64,000 nucleotides of DNA, from positions 1-64,000 of the forward strand of contig DAIRVG010000004.1 in NCBI GenBank assembly GCA_036802945.1, in the 5' to 3' direction. Positions within the stretch are counted from its first letter, which is position 1; each line of letters opens with the position of its first letter. Source of the DNA: Gp6-AA40 sp036802945 (GTDB lineage: Bacteria > Acidobacteriota > Vicinamibacteria > Vicinamibacterales > UBA2999). The position numbers and the translations under genes were made by a program. The notes under the pieces are model-generated. The model saw only the letters and a list, made by a program, of their open reading frames with translations. It was not told where the DNA came from and ran no database searches. Shown in pieces: positions 42,962-49,404 of the stretch.

Positions 42962-44437
42962 TTATCGTGATTCAACCACCGGTCTGACCGGCGGTGCTTG
43001 AACAGTGCCCTGCAACAGCGTGTTCAGCCGCGCAGCGGGCAGTACCTTCGTGCCGTGCGATGGAGCCAGCCACTGCACATCGAGCTTCAGTTCCTTGATC
43101 CGCTCGCCGAGAGCCGCGTAGTAAGGGCTGACGATGCCGGCCGGCGGATCATTCGGACGCGGCATGCCGAAGTCGTTGAAGATGTCCGTGATGAGCAGCA
43201 GCTTCTCCTTCGGCAGATACGACATCAGCAGGTTGGCGGCATGTCCGTTGTCGACGTGGTAGATCTCCATCGTCCGGTCGCCATCCGTGATGACGTACTT
43301 ACCCTTGTCCTTCACGTAGATGAAGCGCGCGGCCTTCGGACTACGCGACAGCGTATCGGGCGCCAGCGCGTGCGGGCTTTTCAGCACGACGTCGTCGTAG
43401 AACTTCTTGTTCATGTCGTGCGTGATGATCGTCGATCCTTCAGCCACGAACGCGCGAACTCCCGCCGAGTGATCGGAGTGATGGTGACTGTTGACATGGT
43501 ACCGGACGGGCTTATTCGGCAGAAGCCGCTTCGCCTCCGCAATGTTGGCAAGTGCGCGCCCTTCGGTCACTGAAGACTCGACGATGACGCTGAAGTCCTT
43601 GAACTCCACGAGCTGGCTGTTCGGATCGGGGGTGCCACGCAAATACCAGACGCCGTCGGCAAACTTCTCCGCCTCGGCGCGCGCCGCCTGCGGAGCGGCC
43701 GCGGCCGGCGCCTGCAGGGTCACCGCGGCGTTCGGCTGCACGTCACTCACGTTGAGCTCGAGCACGGAATAGCCGCCCTGCTTCTGCACGATCCGCATCG
43801 GGAACTTCACGCCGCCGAAATCGCGGTAGTCGGCGAAGGTCGTCTCGATCAGCGTGTCACCGAGCGTCGGGTTGGCGACCCAGGTCTCCACCTTCTCGAC
43901 GACGTGTTGCGCGTTGACGTATCCGTTTACCTTGTACTGGTTTCTCGCGGTGAATGAGATCACGGTCAACGGACGCCCGCCGACCCGCATGGTCGTCATC
44001 GTCGGCTTCCCGGCCATGGCTGCCCTGACGAATCCCTGCGGCGTAAGTGCGACCGCACCGCCGCCCCAATTGGAGTTCTCTCCGGCGACGGCCGCTCCGG
44101 CGGCCTCTGTATACAACGGCTGTCCCCCGCCCCCACGCGGCGGGTTCTCGAATTGCGTCCGCGTTGTCTCCTCCCGCGAGACGCCCTTCTCGAAGTCGAT
44201 TGAGCGGGAATACTTCGCATAGAACTTCGGGTAGGGGATGTCCGGACGGTTGTTCTGCCCGAACGCGTAGGCGAAGCCCGTTCCCGAATACCGGACCGAC
44301 TTCAAGCCGGACGCGCCAAGCGTCTTGTCCACCTCGTTGAGGACGCTCGTCGCGTCCTGAAGCAGGCTGGTCGCGCCAGACAGCGCCAGCAGCGCGACAA
44401 CGACAAGTCCTCTTTCAACGCGCAACGGAGCCCTCAT
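42962..44437 (-). CDS. Exported two-domain metallo-beta-lactamase-fold protein
   Basis: 491 residues from ATG 44437. N-terminal hydrophobic segment (GLVVVALLALSGATSLLQ). Residues about 30-250 form a beta-rich domain ending in TTFADYRDFGGVKFPMRIVQ and LNVSDVQPNAAVTLQAP. This resembles the stand-alone protein at 47108-47974 and is possibly LolA/lipoprotein-like in fold. Residues about 258-480 are an MBL hydrolase with HHHSDH (318-323), the di-metal motif. Substrate unknown; the family includes lactonases, phosphodiesterases and other hydrolases. Upstream of Kelch 5 on the same strand and divergent from the dehydrogenase at 44542. Confidence 0.85.
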   Translation of the reverse strand: MRAPLRVERGLVVVALLALSGATSLLQDATSVLNEVDKTLGASGLKSVRYSGTGFAYAFGQNNRPDIPYPKFYAKYSRSIDFEKGVSREETTRTQFENPPRGGGGQPLYTEAAGAAVAGENSNWGGGAVALTPQGFVRAAMAGKPTMTTMRVGGRPLTVISFTARNQYKVNGYVNAQHVVEKVETWVANPTLGDTLIETTFADYRDFGGVKFPMRIVQKQGGYSVLELNVSDVQPNAAVTLQAPAAAAPQAARAEAEKFADGVWYLRGTPDPNSQLVEFKDFSVIVESSVTEGRALANIAEAKRLLPNKPVRYHVNSHHHSDHSAGVRAFVAEGSTIITHDMNKKFYDDVVLKSPHALAPDTLSRSPKAARFIYVKDKGKYVITDGDRTMEIYHVDNGHAANLLMSYLPKEKLLLITDIFNDFGMPRPNDPPAGIVSPYYAALGERIKELKLDVQWLAPSHGTKVLPAARLNTLLQGTVQAPPVRPVVESR

Positions 44438-44541
44438 ATCAACCTCGGATCAAGGGGAATGTACGAATCTGCAGGTGTTCGCGGAGTCTAGCGCCCGGGT
44501 GTACGAGTGTCAATGAACGTTGATCGCTACAATTCGTGGGC

Positions 44542-45471
44542 ATGAAGATTGGATTCATTGGACTCGGCACGATGGGAGGCCCGATGGCCTCCAGCCTCGC
44601 GGCGGCAGGGCACCAGCTGTATGTCAACGACCTGAGGACGGAGGCGATGGCGCCGCATATCTCCGCCGGAGCGATCGCGAAGCCGACCGCGCGGGAGATA
44701 GGAGAAGCCGCGGAGGTCGTCTTCACCTCCCTGCCGGGACCCGTCGAGTTCCAGGACGTCACCCTTGGCCCCAATGGCCTGATTCACGGCATGAAGCCCG
44801 GCACGGTGCTGTTCGATCTCACAACCAATGCCCCCTCAACGATCCGCGGTGTGCATCCTGTATTCAAAAATCGGGAGGTCCACGTGCTCGACGCGCCTGT
44901 CAGCGGCGGACCGAAAGGCGCGAAGACGCGCACGCTGGCGATCTGGGTCGGCGGCGATCAGGAGATCTACAACAGGTTCGAGCCGCTGCTTCGTGACATC
45001 GGCGATCAGCCGGCCTACATCGGCGCGATCGGCGTCGCCTCGGTCGCGAAGCTGGTGCACAACTGCGCGGGATATGCCATTCAAACCGCGCTGGCCGAAG
45101 TCTTCACGATGGGTGTGAAAGGGGGCGTGGATCCTCTCGTGCTGTGGCGCGTCGTGAGACAGGGATTCGTCGGCCGCGCCCGCGTCTTCGATCGCCTCGG
45201 CGATCAATTCCTACCAGGCATCTTCGATCCGCCGAACTTCACGCTCCGTCTGGCGCACAAGGACGTGTCGCTGGCCACGTCGCTTGGCCGCGAGCTTTCC
45301 GTGCCGATGCGGCTCTCGAACCTTGCGCTCGAGGAGCTGACCGAAGCCGTCAATCGTGGATGGAGCGAGCGCGATTCGCGCGTCGCGATGCTGCTGCAGG
45401 AAGAGCGCGCCGGCGTGGAGATCAAGGTTCCGATGGAGCAGATCCAGGCGGTACTGAAGCAAGACGGGTAA
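44542..45471 (+). CDS. NAD(P)-dependent beta-hydroxyacid dehydrogenase (3-hydroxyisobutyrate dehydrogenase family)
   Basis: 309 residues from ATG 44542; a GTG two codons earlier is an alternative. Rossmann motif GFIGLGTMGGPMA at the N-terminus, substrate-binding DAPVSGGPKGA (118-128) and catalytic Lys170 in SVAKLVHNCAGY. Family members reduce or oxidise 3-hydroxy acids such as 3-hydroxyisobutyrate, tartronate semialdehyde or 2-(hydroxymethyl)glutarate. Which one cannot be decided. Cytoplasmic. It is followed by a gcggacc hairpin and a heptamer array, and converges on the carboxymuconolactone-decarboxylase-like gene. Confidence 0.9.
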   Translation: MKIGFIGLGTMGGPMASSLAAAGHQLYVNDLRTEAMAPHISAGAIAKPTAREIGEAAEVVFTSLPGPVEFQDVTLGPNGLIHGMKPGTVLFDLTTNAPSTIRGVHPVFKNREVHVLDAPVSGGPKGAKTRTLAIWVGGDQEIYNRFEPLLRDIGDQPAYIGAIGVASVAKLVHNCAGYAIQTALAEVFTMGVKGGVDPLVLWRVVRQGFVGRARVFDRLGDQFLPGIFDPPNFTLRLAHKDVSLATSLGRELSVPMRLSNLALEELTEAVNRGWSERDSRVAMLLQEERAGVEIKVPMEQIQAVLKQDG

Positions 45472-45472
45472 C

Positions 45473-45493
45473 CGCGGACCCATAGGGTCCGCG
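45473..45493. repeat. Cgcggacc hairpin after the dehydrogenase gene
   Basis: CGCGGACCC-ATA-GGGTCCGCG, starting two bases after the stop codon. Terminator-like position; no T-run follows. Confidence 0.75.
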
Positions 45494-45531
45494 CCGCTTC
45501 GTGACTACCAACCGCAGCTCGCAAGTCGTTC

Positions 45532-45571
45532 CCAACAAGCTTCTTGGGAGTTGGGAGTTGGAGGTTGTGAG
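45532..45571. repeat. Small heptamer array (gggagtt unit)
   Basis: TCCCAACAAGCTTCTTGGGA, a short palindrome, followed by GGGAGTTGGAGGTTGTGAG. It abuts the TAA (45572-45574) of the minus-strand gene. Confidence 0.7.
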
Positions 45572-45958
45572 TTACTTCAGAACACCCTCCTCCGTGAGCA
45601 CTTTCCGTGCAATTCGGAACGCCTCGACGCCGGCCGGGATGCCGGCATAGACGGCCACCTGGATCAGCGTGTCGCGAATCTCGGCGGGCGTGCATCCGTT
45701 TCGCAACGCGCCGCGCACGTGCATCTCGAATTCCGCCGCGCGGTTCAGCGTCGCAATGATGCAGAGGTTGTTCAAGCTCCTCTGCTTGTTCGACAGCACC
45801 TGGCGCGTCCAGACCTCGCCCCAGCAGTACTCCGTCAAGATTCGCTGAAAGTCGCGATTGAAGTCGTCGATGTTCGCGGTGGCCTGGTCGACGTAGGCGT
45901 CTCCGAGCACCTGGCGGCGGACTGCCATCCCTTTTTCGTACAAATCCCTGTCAGCCAT
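45572..45958 (-). CDS. Carboxymuconolactone-decarboxylase (PcaC-like) family protein
   Basis: 128 residues, ATG 45958 (MADRDLYEKGMAVRRQVLGD). The sequence follows PcaC throughout: ILTEYCWGEVWTR, SNKQRSLNNLCIIATLNR, EFEMHVRGALRNGCTPAEIR and LIQVAVYAGIPAGVEAFR. Length equals classical gamma-carboxymuconolactone decarboxylase of the protocatechuate branch. Other pathway genes (pcaB, pcaD, pcaGH) are absent from the window, so it may act on a related lactone. No peroxiredoxin-like CxxC, which argues against AhpD-type function. Cytoplasmic. Single gene between two convergent or divergent neighbours. Confidence 0.88.
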   Translation of the reverse strand: MADRDLYEKGMAVRRQVLGDAYVDQATANIDDFNRDFQRILTEYCWGEVWTRQVLSNKQRSLNNLCIIATLNRAAEFEMHVRGALRNGCTPAEIRDTLIQVAVYAGIPAGVEAFRIARKVLTEEGVLK

Positions 45959-46082
45959 TCTCAGTCACTTCCTTCGTATGCGGTACGGAACGCACGAGTG
46001 TTGACGTGAACGGCGTTCGTGTCAAATACGTTGGCGACGTCGGAAGACGCTTGATAGCATTCTGGCGCCACTGGAGGGGTTC

Positions 46083-46991
46083 ATGGTGAGACGTCTCGGA
46101 TTGGCGGCGGTGATCGGCGCTTTGTGTGCGACGACGCCTTCGTCACTGCAGGCGCAAAGGCTGGCAGGAGACGCGGCAGCGTTTGCTGCCTATGTCACAA
46201 ACGGCTATCGCATGACGGCGAATGTCACCTACGGGACCGCGAGCGGCACCGAATTGAAGCTGGACTTCTATCGTCCCGCCCAGGCAACCGGGCCGCTGCC
46301 CACGGCGATCTTCATGCACGGCGGCGGGTACAGCCCGAACGCCAGGAAGGAAGCATCGGCCCCGAGTGTGATGCCGTACCTCCAGATGGGCTGGAACGCG
46401 GTGAACGTCGAGTACCGACCGAGCAGCGTCTCCCCCGCACCGGCGGCCGTTGAAGATGTGCGCTGTGCCCTCCGCTGGGTGATTCACAACGCGAAGGAGT
46501 ACGAGGTCGACACCGACCGGATCGTCGTGACGGGGCAATCGGCCGGTGCCCACCTCGCCTTGATGACCGCCTTCGTCCCGGAATCGGCTGGGTTCGATCG
46601 CAACTGCCCCGGCCCTGAAGCGCTCAAGGTCGCAGCGGTCGTCAGCTGGTACGGGATCTTCGACTACACGACTCTTATCACCGACACGACACGGACTTAC
46701 GCCTCCAGCTGGATCGGCGCGAACAACAAGGAGCTGGCGGCTCGCGTGTCGCCGATAACGTACGTCCGCGCTGGCGTTCCACCGGTCATCGCGATTCACG
46801 GCGATGCGGATCCCACCGTCCCGTACGAGCAGGAAGTGCGCGAAATCGACATGCTGAAGAAGGCGGGCGTAACCGCGGAGCTCGTCACGATTCCCGGTGG
46901 GGGCCACGCGAACTTCGAACTCGACCAGGTACTTCGCGCGTGGACGGCGATTGAGGCTTTCCTCGTCCAGAACGTCATCAGAAAGCGGTGA
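46083..46991 (+). CDS. Exported alpha/beta hydrolase (BD-FAE / esterase-lipase-like)
   Basis: 302 residues from ATG 46083, with GGAGG nine bases upstream. Signal peptide to about 25 (TTPSSLQAQ). The oxyanion-hole motif HGGG spans residues 79-82. The nucleophile elbow GQSAG has Ser153, the acid Asp is in HGDADPTVP (D243) and the His in GGGHANF (H275), so the catalytic triad is complete. The HGGG type acts on short-chain esters, including acetyl- and feruloyl-type esters. A periplasmic or secreted ester hydrolase would suit a plant-polymer or aromatic diet. Ends before the heptamer array at 47017. Confidence 0.88.
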   Translation: MVRRLGLAAVIGALCATTPSSLQAQRLAGDAAAFAAYVTNGYRMTANVTYGTASGTELKLDFYRPAQATGPLPTAIFMHGGGYSPNARKEASAPSVMPYLQMGWNAVNVEYRPSSVSPAPAAVEDVRCALRWVIHNAKEYEVDTDRIVVTGQSAGAHLALMTAFVPESAGFDRNCPGPEALKVAAVVSWYGIFDYTTLITDTTRTYASSWIGANNKELAARVSPITYVRAGVPPVIAIHGDADPTVPYEQEVREIDMLKKAGVTAELVTIPGGGHANFELDQVLRAWTAIEAFLVQNVIRKR

Positions 46992-47016
46992 CAACCTCGG
47001 CGGCGCGGTAGTTTCT

Positions 47017-47102
47017 CGGGATTGGGGGTTCGGGATTCGGTCGATTTGAATCCCGAATCCGAACCCCTATTCGAATCCCGAATCCCGAATCCCGAATCCC
47101 GG
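47017..47102. repeat. Heptamer array with G-rich and C-rich arms (gggattc unit)
   Basis: G arm 47017-47040 (CGGGATTGGGGGTTCGGGAT) and C arm 47048-47102 with repeated GAATCCC units. The C arm ends six bases before the stop of the next minus-strand gene. Fills the convergent gap. Confidence 0.9.
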
Positions 47103-47107
47103 AGTTG

Positions 47108-47974
47108 TTACTTGCTTGCTCCCCCGGCGGAAGCGTCACGCACGCTCTTGGGCACCGGCATGACAACGTAGAGGTTGCCCGTCTCGGTCTCAGACGTCGT
47201 GAGGTCGCGGACAATCGCACCGTTTCGCTTCTCCACGAGCTTGCCCGGGATGAACGCTTCGATCTTGTTCAGCGGGTTGTTGAAGTCCGCATAGTCCGCG
47301 TAGGTGAACTCCATGACGACATCGCCGTTGCGGACTTCCACACGCTCCGCCTGATTCTGCGCGTTGAGCGTCGCTTTCGCGATGGCGGCGGGTACGCCGG
47401 GGATCGGGAAGGTGACAACCGGCTTGCCGGTGTCGTGAGCCACTGTCGTCTTGTCACGCCCGGCGGCGGCGGCTTTCGGCGCCCCTTGCGGGCTTGCCCA
47501 CAGGCGAATCAGACGTTCGGCCAGCAGCGCGGGTCTCGGCGTCGCCTTCCCTTTGCCGGGCACAATTTCCGCGCCCAGAATGTCTTCGTCCCAGGCGAAC
47601 TGCCCATTGACGACTTCAATCGCGTTGTAGGTCTGACCATTCGCTCGAGTACAGGTGTATTGGATCCGCTGGCCGCCAACCTGATAATTGTTGCTCATGC
47701 GGTATTTGGTGAGCCGGCACGGCTGCCCATCGATCTGAATGGTGCCCGTGGCCTGATGTTCAAGCGTTGCGACCGCCTCAATTTCCTGCGGACCGCGCAG
47801 CATCCCCATGTACCACGCCCAGTTGAAGAGCACGGCCTTCAGATCCTTCGCGCCCGGGGCAGGCGTGTATCGCTGCGCGGGCGCCTGCTGCTGCGCTCCA
47901 ACCACGGCCTGTCCCATGCCGCCAACACCGAGCAACACGGCCACGAACGTCGTGCCAACGAGTGCGCGTTTCAT
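47108..47974 (-). CDS. Exported protein similar to the N-terminal domain of the MBL-fold protein
   Basis: 288 residues from ATG 47974 (ATG 47980 is two codons earlier). Signal peptide to about 27 (VVGAQQ). Beta-rich body; EFTYADYADFNNPLNKIEAF and RDLTTSETETGNLYVVMPVP parallel TTFADYRDFGGVKFPMRIVQ and NVSDVQPNAAVTLQAP in the protein at 42962-44437, so the two share a domain. Two cysteines (PCRLTKYR, YTCTRANG) may form a disulphide. It is the third gene of a minus-strand unit after DUF6152 (48908) and the 297-residue protein (48001); gaps are 13 and 26 bp. Function unknown. Confidence 0.75.
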   Translation of the reverse strand: MKRALVGTTFVAVLLGVGGMGQAVVGAQQQAPAQRYTPAPGAKDLKAVLFNWAWYMGMLRGPQEIEAVATLEHQATGTIQIDGQPCRLTKYRMSNNYQVGGQRIQYTCTRANGQTYNAIEVVNGQFAWDEDILGAEIVPGKGKATPRPALLAERLIRLWASPQGAPKAAAAGRDKTTVAHDTGKPVVTFPIPGVPAAIAKATLNAQNQAERVEVRNGDVVMEFTYADYADFNNPLNKIEAFIPGKLVEKRNGAIVRDLTTSETETGNLYVVMPVPKSVRDASAGGASK

Positions 47975-48000
47975 CCCCATGGGGTCCTCATGCATGACGG

Positions 48001-48894
48001 TCAGTGGCGGATCTGCGTCACCATGTTCGCGGAGTCGTAATCGCGGCACGGCGTCGCTTCGGGCAGCAACCCGGCGTTCGGGTTCGGATTCAGACGCAGC
48101 TGGCGCGGCGTCATCACCCACGGCTGGGCGAGCACCTCCGGATCCTCGATCGTGACCTCATAGCGCAGGGTGTTCCCTTCACGCGTGAACCGCTCGATCG
48201 CGCGCATCTTGTCGGAATGGAAGTAGCCGCCCTTGTCGAGCCACGTGAGATCGTTGAAGGCGATCGAGTCGATGACGAGCGTGTCGCCTTCCCATCGTCC
48301 CACCGCATGTCCCCAGAAGAACACGTCCTGGGACTTCACGGGATCATGCTTCCGCCCGTCAGTCGGGACGACGCGATACTCCGCATTGCCCGCGCCGCCG
48401 CCGCCGCCCGCATACAGGAGGACCACGTCGTTTGCAGTCTGGAGGATCCTGACAGGCGGGCCCGCGCGCGGGATACCGAGCGGCTGGCACATGAAAAGGG
48501 GATCGTACTTATTGGTCCACATGTCGAGCTCCTGGACCTTATCCCAGAACTCGGGCTTGTAGATCGGACGGTTCGTGGTCAAGCGCGCGGTGAACTCGCC
48601 GTCCTCGGACTGGTTGGTGTAGTCGCCGCACTTTACCTGATTCGGGGCGCAACGCCGCGACGGGAACAGCTCCGAGAGATTGCCGCTCGCGTCGGCTTCG
48701 GCTTCACGACCGCCCCCTCCCCCGCCGCCACCGCCCCACATCCCGCTCAAGTCCGGTTTTCCGTCGGGCATGCGCGGCGTGGCGACTACCGCCGCGGGCG
48801 TGCCGTTCGACTGGGCAAAGGCAGTCACCGCCAGCGTCACTGCCGCGATGGACAGGCACGCCGACACGCTGACCAGAAGGATTCGACGCGTCAT
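48001..48894 (-). CDS. Exported protein of unknown function, paralogue of the gene at 1-326
   Basis: 297 residues from ATG 48894 with GAGGAGAG nine bases upstream. Signal peptide 1-28. A Gly-run (GGGGGGGGR, about 54-62) follows MPDGKPDLSGMWG, a motif common near the N-terminus of such acidobacterial exported proteins. Two cysteines about 20 residues later (RRCAPNQVKCGD). The C-terminal half contains HAVGRWEGDTLVID and IEDPEVLAQPW, shared with the partial protein at the window start. It lies 13 bp after the DUF6152 gene, hence one operon. Activity unknown; the conserved W, D and P positions suggest a beta-rich binding fold. Confidence 0.82.
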   Translation of the reverse strand: MTRRILLVSVSACLSIAAVTLAVTAFAQSNGTPAAVVATPRMPDGKPDLSGMWGGGGGGGGGREAEADASGNLSELFPSRRCAPNQVKCGDYTNQSEDGEFTARLTTNRPIYKPEFWDKVQELDMWTNKYDPLFMCQPLGIPRAGPPVRILQTANDVVLLYAGGGGGAGNAEYRVVPTDGRKHDPVKSQDVFFWGHAVGRWEGDTLVIDSIAFNDLTWLDKGGYFHSDKMRAIERFTREGNTLRYEVTIEDPEVLAQPWVMTPRQLRLNPNPNAGLLPEATPCRDYDSANMVTQIRH

Positions 48895-48907
48895 GATGGA
48901 TCTCTCC

Positions 48908-49315
48908 TCAATTGCCGTTCGGATCGCCGAACCAGAACGTCACTTCCTTGCCGTCCGGGAACACCAGCACGCGCAGGAAGCCCATCGGGTTTCCGTTGCG
49001 CGCCGCGAAGCCCTTGACCGTATATTTCGCGCCGACTTCGAGCGATCCCGGTCCCGTGCGCGCGAGCCCCTTGCTCCGCAGCGTGCCGGAGTTGGTGGTC
49101 TGGAAGACCCACTCTGTCACCGACCCGTCCGCTCCCTTCACATCAAGATGCAGCATGGAGTGGGGGTTGATGAACTCCATCTTCTTGAGCGTGCCCGTGA
49201 TGTCGACCGGCTTGTCCAAGTCATACTGCGCCGCGATGGCGTGATGCGCCGCGACCGGCACAGTCACCATAAGAAGCCCGCATGCCGCCAGGATGACCAA
49301 AGAACGCTTGCTCAT
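48908..49315 (-). CDS. DUF6152 family exported protein (second copy)
   Basis: 135 residues from ATG 49315. Signal peptide ends PVAA, leaving mature His-His (H24, H25). NPH with H52 in the EFINPHSMLHLDV segment matches the copy at 376-786. First gene of a three-gene unit with 48001-48894 and 47108-47974. Ribosome-binding site GAGGA is a few bases upstream. Function unknown; see the separate note on a possible metal site. Confidence 0.85.
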   Translation of the reverse strand: MSKRSLVILAACGLLMVTVPVAAHHAIAAQYDLDKPVDITGTLKKMEFINPHSMLHLDVKGADGSVTEWVFQTTNSGTLRSKGLARTGPGSLEVGAKYTVKGFAARNGNPMGFLRVLVFPDGKEVTFWFGDPNGN

Positions 49316-49404
49316 GTTGAATCCTCCTCGGAGACGCGAATAACGTTCCGAATATGTTGCGCTCGCCCGGGCGGTCTGTCGACCCCCGGGCGGGACTGCA
49401 CGCT

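Noticed and set aside
45572..45958. AhpD-like alkyl-hydroperoxidase
   Set aside because: The CxxC redox pair of AhpD is absent, while PcaC-type motifs are present along the whole length.
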